Assembly: GCF_964033635.1 (NCBI RefSeq)
Contig: NZ_OZ035533.1
Span: 1,736,001 to 1,800,000 of the forward strand
Reading direction: 5' to 3'
Length of the DNA: 64,000 bases
DNA from: Chitinophaga sp. MM2321
Lineage (GTDB): Bacteria > Bacteroidota > Bacteroidia > Chitinophagales > Chitinophagaceae
Part shown: positions 7,547 to 15,753 of the stretch, one piece after another
Numbering within the stretch: the stretch's first letter is position 1
Layout of the letters: the number at the start of each line of letters is the position of its first letter
The notes under the pieces: generated by a model
What the model saw: only the letters and a program-made list of their open reading frames with translations
Databases searched by the model: none
Told to the model about the DNA's origin: nothing
Program-made: the position numbers and the translations under genes

Positions 7547-10211
7547 CTTTTTTAATTCCTGGTAATCTTGGTCCAATCCTCGTTGTCACGCTGAGCATAA
7601 AGTATTGTGATAGGGTAGTAGCCTGCATGGTTTCCCGGTAGGTCCCATTGAAGAAGGTATTGACAGACCGGTTTTGCCGGAAAATATCATAAGCATACAG
7701 CTTTACCATCAGGCTTTTATTGGGTAGAAAAGATTTGGAGATCCACCCACTCATGAGGGTATAGTGTTGTTTTGCATCGGTGTTGTTGGTATAATTAATT
7801 CCTGTACCGATGTTGATGTCGGCGGGGAGATAGGCGTTCATATCTATGAACAGGTAATATTTAAGATAGTCGTAATAGTTATTTTGCTGGATAGAATATT
7901 TATTGCCTGTATACTCAATACGGGCCAGTGTCGTAAATTCCAGGAGTTTTTTGTACATCATGGATGCAGAGAGCATGTTCGAGTAGGAGTATTGGGTGGC
8001 AATACTTTTTGTATTGTTGATGAGGGAAATATTATGGGAGATGTCCAGTATGCTTCTGTAATTAAGGGTGATGGCCGGATTCTTTATTCTTTTCCCGAGC
8101 GTGAAGCCGGGAGCAATACGATAGGTGCCGTCTACGTTTACCGGCTTGCTTACCTGTTTGCCGGAAGAGTCAGTATACACCGCTGTGGAGATATCGTTGG
8201 TGCTATAATCGCCCATCAACATGGCGGAGAAACTAAGTCCTTTAATGTCCAGCGAAGTATAGTTCAGATCAAGCATGTTGTGAAAGGTTGTTCCCAGGTC
8301 CGGGTTTCCGAGCTGAATATACAGCGGGTTCTGTATGTTGGCCACCGGCCAGTAGTACCGGGCTTCCGGGGATGCACTTTTACCGGTATAAAAAACGCCT
8401 AAAGTTTTGTAATTGTTGATCTTATAGGTAAAGTAGAGAATTCTTTCAAAGTTTATATTGTGATGCCTGAATGCATTATTCGAGGCGTAATTGGTACTGC
8501 TGATATTGTAGCTGCTCATTCCTCCAATGAGAGCGACCATCACCTTTCCTTTATTGAAATTCAGCGATGGCCTTACTGCCTGCTGGAAAGTGGTATTTTT
8601 AAAATGATAGGTCAGTGAATCACTGGAAATAAGGTATCCCTTCTTTATGTTATCAAAATTGAAGGTATGCTGGTTATTGGTGAGGAGGGTATTTACAAGT
8701 TCATACGATAACTGGAAAGAGAGACTATTGTTGATCGGTTCTTTAAGTGAGGTACGAAAGGAAAATTCGCTGGTTTTATTTTTAGGCGTTACAAATTGAT
8801 TGATGGTATCAGCCATATCACCTGTGGTGGTGTTATTCTGATTGTAATTGTATTGATAACTGTACTGCCACGAGCTTTTCCAGTTAAAACTAATAACCCA
8901 TGCGGCGCCGGCTTTTTTGAAGTTGTGCATATAATCTGCTTTCAGTTCCATCATTTTCTGCAGTGAGCTATCAAGATTGCGGAGTAAGCCATGGTTAATG
9001 GTATCACTTTTGTTTCCTGTTGTCAGATATTGATTGCTGTTATGTTGTACATCTTTTATCCGGCTGATGATGCCTGTCAGTGAAATTTTATTCCTGGGAT
9101 TTGCCTGTATATCCAGGGAAGTACCCATCATTGTAGCAGTTCTTTTGTCTTCTTTATTGGTGTTACTGAGGTAATAAGTACTGGCGTCCTGGAGAATGTT
9201 TTGCCTTTGCCGGGATTCATCACTATTTATCTGAGATGTATTATGACTGAGTATACCTGTTATCTTTGCTTTTTTTGAGAGATCAATATTAAAATTGTTT
9301 TCTCCCCTGATCGTTTTATTGATGCCGGGTTGATTATTTCTCAGGTAGCCCGATTCATTATTGGTGCCTGGGTCCTGGAAGCTATTGATGTTATTGGTGA
9401 AGATATTTGCCAACAACATTTTGTTCTCCCGGAACAGGTTGATGTTGCCACCGGCACTGTAGCGGTTATCTGTGCCATAGCCAACACCGGCTGATCCTGA
9501 GATACCTTTTTTCATCTTTTTTTTAATGACAATATTTACTACTTTATCGGTGTTGCCGGGATCTGCCATGCCGGCCATATCTTTTTTGTCTGATACCTGT
9601 ATCTTGTCTACCATGTTTGCTTTCAATGCCTCCAATACTCTTTTGGTATCTTTCATTGACTGCATGGCGCGTCTTCCATCTATATATAATTCATTGATAG
9701 ACCTGCCCTGAAAGTAGAAGTTCCCTTCATCATCCACGGTCAATCCCGGAATTTTTTGCAGGAGGTTTTGAAGGGTGGCGTTGGGATGTGTTTGAAACTG
9801 ATCCGCATCAAACTCAATGGTATCTTTCCGGACAGCAAAGGTGGGCTTGTCTACTTTAATCTCTACACCAGAGAGTTTAATACTGTTGCGCGCTAATTGA
9901 ATATATTTATAAACGAGTGGTCCTGTTTTCTCCGTGATTTCGAGCGGAATAATTTCTGCCTTAAAACCCATAAAACTGATGATCAATTTGAAATTTCCTA
10001 TGGGTGGATGCTCCAGCAGGAAGTTTCCTTTATCATCTGATAGTGTTTGTGCTTTGAGCACCGATTTTTCATTGAACAATAAAACACTTGCGCCGGACAG
10101 GAGCTGCCTGTTTTCTTTTTCATAGACGGTGCCCCGGATCTCTCTTTGTGCCCACAGACAGGTGCAATTACAGCAAAGCAATAAAGTCAGAACGACCCGC
10201 AGTTTGTTCAT
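7530..10211 (-). CDS. Outer-membrane beta-barrel protein with CarboxypepD_reg and TonB plug domains
   Basis: An 893-residue outer-membrane protein. After a signal peptide (ending CLWAQ) comes a carboxypeptidase-regulatory-like beta-sandwich (REIRGTVYEKE..., about 23-110), a TonB plug-like domain with ALKANMVDKIQV and TDKVVNIVIKKK (about 130-235), then a long barrel rich in Asn, Tyr and alternating residues. This is the arrangement of the outer-membrane beta-barrel family PF14905, not SusC, and there is no SusD neighbour. The substrate is unknown. The C-terminus ends GPRLPGIKKGPGLP: two tandem copies of a GGACCAGGATTACC-like unit from the adjoining repeat are translated, replacing the usual aromatic barrel ending. 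The 10212-10504 gap upstream is AT-rich with no gene seen. Confidence 0.88.
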   Translation of the reverse strand: MNKLRVVLTLLLCCNCTCLWAQREIRGTVYEKENRQLLSGASVLLFNEKSVLKAQTLSDDKGNFLLEHPPIGNFKLIISFMGFKAEIIPLEITEKTGPLVYKYIQLARNSIKLSGVEIKVDKPTFAVRKDTIEFDADQFQTHPNATLQNLLQKIPGLTVDDEGNFYFQGRSINELYIDGRRAMQSMKDTKRVLEALKANMVDKIQVSDKKDMAGMADPGNTDKVVNIVIKKKMKKGISGSAGVGYGTDNRYSAGGNINLFRENKMLLANIFTNNINSFQDPGTNNESGYLRNNQPGINKTIRGENNFNIDLSKKAKITGILSHNTSQINSDESRQRQNILQDASTYYLSNTNKEDKRTATMMGTSLDIQANPRNKISLTGIISRIKDVQHNSNQYLTTGNKSDTINHGLLRNLDSSLQKMMELKADYMHNFKKAGAAWVISFNWKSSWQYSYQYNYNQNNTTTGDMADTINQFVTPKNKTSEFSFRTSLKEPINNSLSFQLSYELVNTLLTNNQHTFNFDNIKKGYLISSDSLTYHFKNTTFQQAVRPSLNFNKGKVMVALIGGMSSYNISSTNYASNNAFRHHNINFERILYFTYKINNYKTLGVFYTGKSASPEARYYWPVANIQNPLYIQLGNPDLGTTFHNMLDLNYTSLDIKGLSFSAMLMGDYSTNDISTAVYTDSSGKQVSKPVNVDGTYRIAPGFTLGKRIKNPAITLNYRSILDISHNISLINNTKSIATQYSYSNMLSASMMYKKLLEFTTLARIEYTGNKYSIQQNNYYDYLKYYLFIDMNAYLPADINIGTGINYTNNTDAKQHYTLMSGWISKSFLPNKSLMVKLYAYDIFRQNRSVNTFFNGTYRETMQATTLSQYFMLSVTTRIGPRLPGIKKGPGLP

Positions 10212-10504
10212 AGTATTGTACTGGTAGATAATGATCGGTACAATATTATTCCCAAAATATCGGGCGTTTGTGAATGAATTCTTAACAAACTCAGAAAGAT
10301 AGAGATTAGATCAGGTTGCTATTGCCTGTATAATGACTACTGGTAAGGATTTCTATCGTTTTGATAATTGCGTTAACTGTTAGTTAATATGATATTGGTA
10401 AGAAAAGGTGGGGCTGGCAGGGGCTGTGTCAGCGGTTGGGTGCGCAAATATATACGCTCGTTTTGTGTTAAATTTATAGGATAGAAAGAAAAAATAAACT
10501 GACC

Positions 10505-10981
10505 ATGGCTAATAACAAGGAAATCGTAAAAACACTGAAAGGATTGCTCCTGGATGCCAATGCGCACGTGACTTTTGCAGCTGCCGTAAAAGGACTGCCT
10601 GTAAAGCTTCAGGGAGTAGTACCGGAAAATATGCCTTATTCTATCTGGCAACTGGTGGAACATATCCGTATAACGCAGTCGGATATACTGGAATTTTCCC
10701 GTGATCCCGGTTATCAGTCACCACCCTGGCCGGAAGGCTATTGGCCCAAATCGCCGGCACCGGAAGATAGTCATGCATGGAAGAAGAGCCTGGACCAGAT
10801 CGATGCGGATCTGGAGGCATTCATAGCCTTGCTGGAGGCACCAGGTGTTGACCTCTTTGCACCATTCCCACATGGAGAGGGGCAGCACTTATTCCGGGAA
10901 GCGGTGCTGATAGCAGACCATACGAGCTACCACACCGGCGAAATAATTGCGTTGCGCCGGTTACTGGATGCCTGGAAATAA
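10505..10981 (+). CDS. DinB family protein
   Basis: A 158-residue cytoplasmic four-helix-bundle protein of the DinB/YfiT metal-binding type. The three family histidines appear in LVEHIRI (about residue 55) and ADHTSYHTGEI (about 138-145), in positions expected for a divalent-metal site. Several thiol-dependent S-transferases (bacillithiol, mycothiol) belong to this superfamily, and EgtB itself begins with a DinB-like domain. It is convergent with egtD, with stop codons only 8 bp apart, so it is not in the egt operon; any link to ergothioneine is only positional. ATG at 10505 is the first good start. Confidence 0.8.
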   Translation: MANNKEIVKTLKGLLLDANAHVTFAAAVKGLPVKLQGVVPENMPYSIWQLVEHIRITQSDILEFSRDPGYQSPPWPEGYWPKSPAPEDSHAWKKSLDQIDADLEAFIALLEAPGVDLFAPFPHGEGQHLFREAVLIADHTSYHTGEIIALRRLLDAWK

Positions 10982-10988
10982 GGGTGGA

Positions 10989-11987
10989 TCAGATACATTT
11001 CCAGAGACAGTCAACAAACCATTTTTTGCTGTCGAAGAAGCGGGCAACCGGCTTAAATCCTGTTTGGGCGGCCAGTTGATCAGTTTCTTCGGGCGTGTAT
11101 TTTTGTGATATTTCCATGTACAATGCTTCATTTTCCCGGAAGGTTATAGATACATCCGTACCAATATGTACAGCTTGTTGCTCCAGGCTGACCAGGTAAC
11201 TTTTGCAGGCGCCGGTACCAGGATCATAAGTGGGGAAATGCTCAAATTTTGAGAGGTTGAAATCGGCCTGCAACTCGCGGTTGATTCGTTGCAGCAGGTT
11301 GAAATTAAACGCCCTGGTGATGCCTGCGCTATCATTATAAGCATTGAGAATGATCTGCGGATGTTTTTTAAGATCGAAGCCGGTCAGCAGGAGGTCGCCC
11401 GGCTGTAAATACTGGCGTAGCTGCTGACAGAAACTGCGGGCGGTGGCCATATTGAAGTTGCCGATATTGGCGCCCATGAATAACAATACCTTCTTCTTTG
11501 TGCTGTATCCATTGACCAGTTGCAGCATGTCGAAATATTCTCCGTTCAGTCCCCGCAATTGCAGTTGGGGCAGTTTTACCGGTAAGGTTGTTTCCAGTTG
11601 CCGGATGACATTACCAGAGATGTCTATCGGGAAATACGTATAGTCTATACCGTTAGTATGCAGTTGTTGCAGCAGCCGGATCGATTTTGTGGCATCACCG
11701 GCACCCAGTTCCACTACATCAAACGTACCGGCATATTTTTCCAGCGCCGCCGCTATGGTGGCAGACTGGTCAGACAGGATCTCCATTTCGCAGCCGGTCA
11801 GGTAATACTCGTGGCATTGCATAATTTGCTGGAAGAGCTGATCGCCGGCCGCATCATAAAAATACTTTGGGTCCAGGTACTTCTGTGGAGCGGTAAGACC
11901 TTTTACAACATCGTTGTAAAAGTCATCGGAGGCTGTTTTACGTTTGCCCGGCGTAGCAGGCGTTTGAATTACAGTGGTGGTACGCAT
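10989..11987 (-). CDS. egtD: L-histidine N-alpha-methyltransferase EgtD
   Basis: A 332-residue SAM-dependent enzyme that trimethylates histidine to hercynine, the first step of ergothioneine synthesis. The SAM motif is VELGAGDATKS (92-102); EYYLTGCE (60-67) carries the Tyr that binds the substrate carboxylate, and YMEISQKY (290-297) carries the Glu292/Ser294 pair that matches Glu282/Ser284 reported for the mycobacterial enzyme and recognises the imidazole. Length is normal. It is the last gene of the minus-strand operon that runs from 17136, 41 bp after egtB. The pairing with egtB makes the histidine rather than another amino-acid substrate very likely. Confidence 0.93.
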   Translation of the reverse strand: MRTTTVIQTPATPGKRKTASDDFYNDVVKGLTAPQKYLDPKYFYDAAGDQLFQQIMQCHEYYLTGCEMEILSDQSATIAAALEKYAGTFDVVELGAGDATKSIRLLQQLHTNGIDYTYFPIDISGNVIRQLETTLPVKLPQLQLRGLNGEYFDMLQLVNGYSTKKKVLLFMGANIGNFNMATARSFCQQLRQYLQPGDLLLTGFDLKKHPQIILNAYNDSAGITRAFNFNLLQRINRELQADFNLSKFEHFPTYDPGTGACKSYLVSLEQQAVHIGTDVSITFRENEALYMEISQKYTPEETDQLAAQTGFKPVARFFDSKKWFVDCLWKCI

Positions 11988-12028
11988 AAAATATTTTTTT
12001 TGATTCCGCGATCTGTTTTATAGTCCAA

Positions 12029-13177
12029 TCATTTTGCCAGTCTGATTCCTGTGAACTGCCATCTCAGGGAAGGATGAAAGAAATTACGGTAAGTGATACG
12101 GCTGTGATGGGGAGATGTTACCTCCGAGCCGCCACGCAGCACCATCTGGCTGATCATAAACTTACCATTGTATTCTCCGATAGCGCCGGGCGCTTTGGTG
12201 AAGCCGGGGTAGGGCAGGTAGGCGCTTTCCGTCCATTCCCAGCGCAGCCCCCACGATAGTTGTGCCGCCGCCGCTTCCCATTCAAATTCGGTGGGCAGGC
12301 GCAATCCTTTCCAGGAAGCATATGCTGCTGCTTCATAGTAGCTGATATGACACAACGGGGCATCAGGAAGCAGTGGCTGCAATCCCTGCCAGGTATAATG
12401 CATCCACTGGCCATCTATGTTGTACCAATACATGGGTACTTCTACCTTGTTTGTTTTTACCCAATCCCAACCTTCTGCATGCCAGTACCGGAAATCCTTG
12501 TAGCCACCGGCCTGTATAAAATCCAGGTATTCCGAATTGGTGACCAGTGAGGTGCTGAGTGCATAGCCGGAAAGATATACTTTATGTCTCCCTAACTCAT
12601 TATCAAAACAAAACCCTTCCCCGCCAAATCCTATTTCATAAATCCCTGCTTTCATATGAAGCCAGGAATCGCTATGGACAGGCATTTCCGTTGGTTGCCT
12701 GTCTTTATCATAAGCCGGAAATAACGGGTTATGACCCAGGATGTATTTGATATCTGTATATAATAATTCCTGGTGCTGTTCTTCGTGATGGAGTCCCAGG
12801 GTAATCAGTTCCTGTAATGCAGGTGCGTGTTCTTGTTCGAGAAATGTGCCCATGGCTTCGTCCACATGTTTGCGGTAGCGCATGATGTCTTCCACCGCAG
12901 GGCGGCTCAGGTTACCGCGGTCTGTACGGATTACACGTGCGCCCACAGATTCATAATAACTGTTGAAGACGTAATTATATTGCGGATCGAATTCCGTATA
13001 TCCTTTAGCGTTAGGAATCAGGATGAATGTTTCAAAGAACCAGGTAGTGTGTCCCAGGTGCCATTTGGGCGGACTTACATCCACTACCGGCTGTACAACA
13101 TAATCTTCTGTTTTGAGTGGTGCGCAGATAGCTGCTGTCCTTTTCCGTACTGTTTCGTATTCTTTTTTCAATTCCAT
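12029..13177 (-). CDS. egtB: Ergothioneine sulfoxide synthase EgtB
   Basis: A 382-residue non-haem iron enzyme joining hercynine to a thiol donor and forming the C-S bond and sulfoxide. The N-terminal DinB-type domain gives the iron ligands: WHLGHTTWFFE (His43) and GLHHEEQHQELL (His131 and His135, four apart). The C-terminal formylglycine-enzyme-like domain (about 160-382) has LRLPTEFEWEAAAA and the ending RITYRNFFHPSLRWQFTGIR. It is somewhat shorter than mycobacterial EgtB. No gamma-glutamyl-cysteine ligase (EgtA) or amidase (EgtC) is nearby, so free cysteine may be the donor as in other two-gene systems; this is inference. It follows the permease gene by 12 bp and precedes egtD by 41 bp. 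Confidence 0.93.
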   Translation of the reverse strand: MELKKEYETVRKRTAAICAPLKTEDYVVQPVVDVSPPKWHLGHTTWFFETFILIPNAKGYTEFDPQYNYVFNSYYESVGARVIRTDRGNLSRPAVEDIMRYRKHVDEAMGTFLEQEHAPALQELITLGLHHEEQHQELLYTDIKYILGHNPLFPAYDKDRQPTEMPVHSDSWLHMKAGIYEIGFGGEGFCFDNELGRHKVYLSGYALSTSLVTNSEYLDFIQAGGYKDFRYWHAEGWDWVKTNKVEVPMYWYNIDGQWMHYTWQGLQPLLPDAPLCHISYYEAAAYASWKGLRLPTEFEWEAAAAQLSWGLRWEWTESAYLPYPGFTKAPGAIGEYNGKFMISQMVLRGGSEVTSPHHSRITYRNFFHPSLRWQFTGIRLAK

Positions 13178-13189
13178 AAATACTGGTGG

Positions 13190-14758
13190 TTATTTATGAT
13201 CTACATAATTTTTTAAAGCGGAGATGCTTTTGATCTGCAGACTGGTTGCCTGTTCTCGTCGCATCATTAAAGCGTAGGTGTTGTTGAAGCCGATGGGCTT
13301 CAGCCACTTCACCTGGTATTGTTTTTGAAACCCTTCCTGCACATAGTCGTATACTTTTTTGCTGTCGCTGATAATGCTGTCTATCGTCTGCTGTGGCGCC
13401 TGGAGTATTACCAGTAAGCCGGTGCCGGTATATTCCGGGTACATATCTATCTGGTCATTGGTTAAGGCATCGAAAACAATTTTAGTGCCGCCTAATCCTG
13501 TTTTTGTTACGGCAGAGAGATCGGTATAACCTTCAATGAGCATTTTGTACATGTTGGCCAGAATATAGCCATCACCGAAAATTTTGGAACCGATACGGAT
13601 GGTGCCTTTTTTACCATTTGTAGCCGGCTTCCATAATTTTGTTGTCAGCAGAAAATCTTTTGCTACTTTTTCCGGATTTTGTTTCAGATAGTCTACACGG
13701 TAATTTAATTCCGTCATAATGCTATCATTAATTGTACCAGAGAGGAGGTTGAGTGCTGTTTCCAGTTCGGGGTATTTTTCCAGTGTCTGCATGCGTACAA
13801 TGGGTGCTGCATAATAGGGTGGGAAAATATGTTTATCATCTTCCAGTATTACGAGGTCAAACGCTTTGACACGACCGTCTGTACTGCTGCCGCTGATGAC
13901 GTCCAGTTTTTTTTCATAGGCTGCTTTGTACATGATCATATCGCTGATCACGAGGGTGTGCATATGCAGGCCGTATACCGATTTCAGGCCCAGGTCGCCA
14001 TCTTTCCTGCCCATAAATTCCGGCGTAAAACCCGCTCTCATTTTGCTGCTGTAAGTGTCAGGCAGGAGATAAAAAGAAGATAAACATAGCAGGATGACAG
14101 GCAGTGCATATAGCGCCTTTTTTGACCTGCGGATATTGGTATGTTGCAGGAGCGATAACAGCCAGTCAAAGAGGATGGCCAGCAGTGCGGCGGGGATGGC
14201 GCCTGCCAGCATCATGTTGGTATTGTTCAGGGCGATCCCACCAAAGATAAATTCGCCCAGGCCACCTGCTGCGATATAGGCTGCGAGGGTGGCTACACCT
14301 ACGTTGATTACGGTGGCGGTGCGGATGCCTGCCAGGATGACCGGCATCGCCAGGGGTAATTGTACTTTGTATAATAATTGCTGGCGGCTCAGACCCATGC
14401 CTCTGGCCGCTTCCATTATATTGATGTCTACGCCATTGATACCGGTATACGTGTTGCGGATCACCGGCAGCAGTGCATAGAGGAAAAGGGCGACGATGGC
14501 TGGTTTGGCGCCGATACCCAGTAGCGGGATCATGAAACCCAGCAAGGCGATACTGGGAATGGTCTGCAATACACCCGCGATGCCCAGGATCAGTCCGGCC
14601 AGCTTCTTTTTGTGCGTGATCAGGATGCCCAATGGTACCCCGATGGCTACTGCGAGCAGTACGGAAATAAAAGTAAGACCGGTATGCGTGAGGGTTTGTT
14701 CCAGCAATTTGCCGGACTGTTGTTGTATAAAATCGAAAAGGGTTTCTCTTGTATCCAT
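13190..14758 (-). CDS. ABC transporter permease fused to a (circularly permuted) OpuC/EgtU-type substrate-binding domain
   Basis: A 522-residue fusion. Residues 1-232 are an OpuCB/ProW-like permease with the EAARGMGLSRQQLLYKVQLP coupling loop (116-135). The rest is an OpuAC-type binding domain, but its halves are swapped. The family order is IRIGS..., PEYTGTG, GFNNTYAL, then the STDGR...DDK..FPPY...LNY half. Here the second half comes first (241-376: STDGRVKAFDLVILEDDK, FPPYYAAP, LNYRVD), then linker KPATNGKKG, then the first half (385-520: TIRIGSKIF, PEYTGTG, GFNNTYAL). Fused permease-binding proteins of this type include EgtU, the ergothioneine importer, and choline/betaine systems. Lying 12 bp before egtB and 6 bp after its ATPase, ergothioneine or hercynine is the most likely cargo. 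Confidence 0.88.
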   Translation of the reverse strand: MDTRETLFDFIQQQSGKLLEQTLTHTGLTFISVLLAVAIGVPLGILITHKKKLAGLILGIAGVLQTIPSIALLGFMIPLLGIGAKPAIVALFLYALLPVIRNTYTGINGVDINIMEAARGMGLSRQQLLYKVQLPLAMPVILAGIRTATVINVGVATLAAYIAAGGLGEFIFGGIALNNTNMMLAGAIPAALLAILFDWLLSLLQHTNIRRSKKALYALPVILLCLSSFYLLPDTYSSKMRAGFTPEFMGRKDGDLGLKSVYGLHMHTLVISDMIMYKAAYEKKLDVISGSSTDGRVKAFDLVILEDDKHIFPPYYAAPIVRMQTLEKYPELETALNLLSGTINDSIMTELNYRVDYLKQNPEKVAKDFLLTTKLWKPATNGKKGTIRIGSKIFGDGYILANMYKMLIEGYTDLSAVTKTGLGGTKIVFDALTNDQIDMYPEYTGTGLLVILQAPQQTIDSIISDSKKVYDYVQEGFQKQYQVKWLKPIGFNNTYALMMRREQATSLQIKSISALKNYVDHK

Positions 14759-14764
14759 ACGGGG

Positions 14765-15709
14765 CTACTGTTTTTTATATGCTGCAATAGCGTTCATCAA
14801 AATGTTCCCGTCCATATATTTTCTTTCGCCGTTATGAATGGCGGCTACGGGGTTGTCTGTCATGGCTTCCAGCGCCTGCCAGCAGGAACTGGTACTGGTA
14901 AGTAGCTGTTTGTCAGTATCCTGGTTGTTGCCGGGAAGGTAAGCCCAGATATCTGTGAGTTGCAACGACTTCAGTTCCAGTTGCAACCGTTGCTGATCCA
15001 GAAATGTGCGTACAAAATCATTGGCGGGTTTAAACAGTAACGCTGTTGCTGTTCCCAGTTGCTGGATACGGCCATCGTTCATGATGCAGATCCTGTTGCC
15101 CAGTTCAAAGGCTTCTTCCACGTCATGTGTAACGATGATGATGGTTTTACTGTTTAGTTCATCCAATGCTTTGAATTCTTTTCGTACGCTGATGCGCGTG
15201 AGCGGATCGAGGGCGCCGAAAGGTTCATCCATCAGGAGAATGGGTGGATCTGCTGCCAGTGCGCGCGCCAGTCCGACGCGTTGTTGTTGTCCGCCGCTCA
15301 GTTCCTGCGGATAGGCTGCTGCGTACCTGTTGGCCGGCAGGCGTAGTTTTTCCATCAGGGAAAGGGTACGTTCGCGGATGCGGGCTTTATCCCATTGCAG
15401 CAGCTGCGGTACGATGCCTATATTTTCCATGACGGTATAATGGGGGAACAGGCCGGTATTCTGCAATACATACCCCATGCTTCTGCGCAGGTTTTCGGTT
15501 GATTGCTCCCTGATATTTTTACCGTTGATGTAGATGTTGCCGCTGTCCGGAGTGATCAGCCGGTTGATCATGCGGAGGGTGGTTGTTTTACCACAGCCGC
15601 TGGTGCCCAGCAGAACGAGTGTTTCGCCTTGTTGTACTTCAAAAGAGAGGTCGTCTACTGCTTTTTTATCCGGGCTGAAATTTTTAGAAACGTGCGCTAG
15701 TTTAATCAT
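14765..15709 (-). CDS. ABC transporter ATP-binding protein (ProV/OpuCA/EgtV type)
   Basis: A 314-residue ATPase that powers the adjacent fused permease. It shows Walker A GTSGCGKTT (about 35-43), the Q-loop VLQNTGLFPH, signature LSGGQQQR, Walker B ILLMDEPFGALD and switch His in IIIVTHDVEEAFEL. The sequence is closest in pattern to the quaternary-amine group (ProV/OpuCA). After about residue 240 these proteins usually carry two CBS domains; here there is only about 75 residues, enough for one degenerate CBS-like segment, as in short osmolyte and ergothioneine ATPases. The 6-bp gap to the permease gene indicates one transcript. Confidence 0.9.
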   Translation of the reverse strand: MIKLAHVSKNFSPDKKAVDDLSFEVQQGETLVLLGTSGCGKTTTLRMINRLITPDSGNIYINGKNIREQSTENLRRSMGYVLQNTGLFPHYTVMENIGIVPQLLQWDKARIRERTLSLMEKLRLPANRYAAAYPQELSGGQQQRVGLARALAADPPILLMDEPFGALDPLTRISVRKEFKALDELNSKTIIIVTHDVEEAFELGNRICIMNDGRIQQLGTATALLFKPANDFVRTFLDQQRLQLELKSLQLTDIWAYLPGNNQDTDKQLLTSTSSCWQALEAMTDNPVAAIHNGERKYMDGNILMNAIAAYKKQ

Positions 15710-15753
15710 AGAAGACCTGATGGAGATGGGGAAAAATATACTCAGATTGACCT

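Noticed and set aside
7764..8402. 212-codon plus-strand open frame inside the outer-membrane gene
   Set aside because: It is antisense to a gene with clear domains, has no recognisable motif and no promoter; a shadow.
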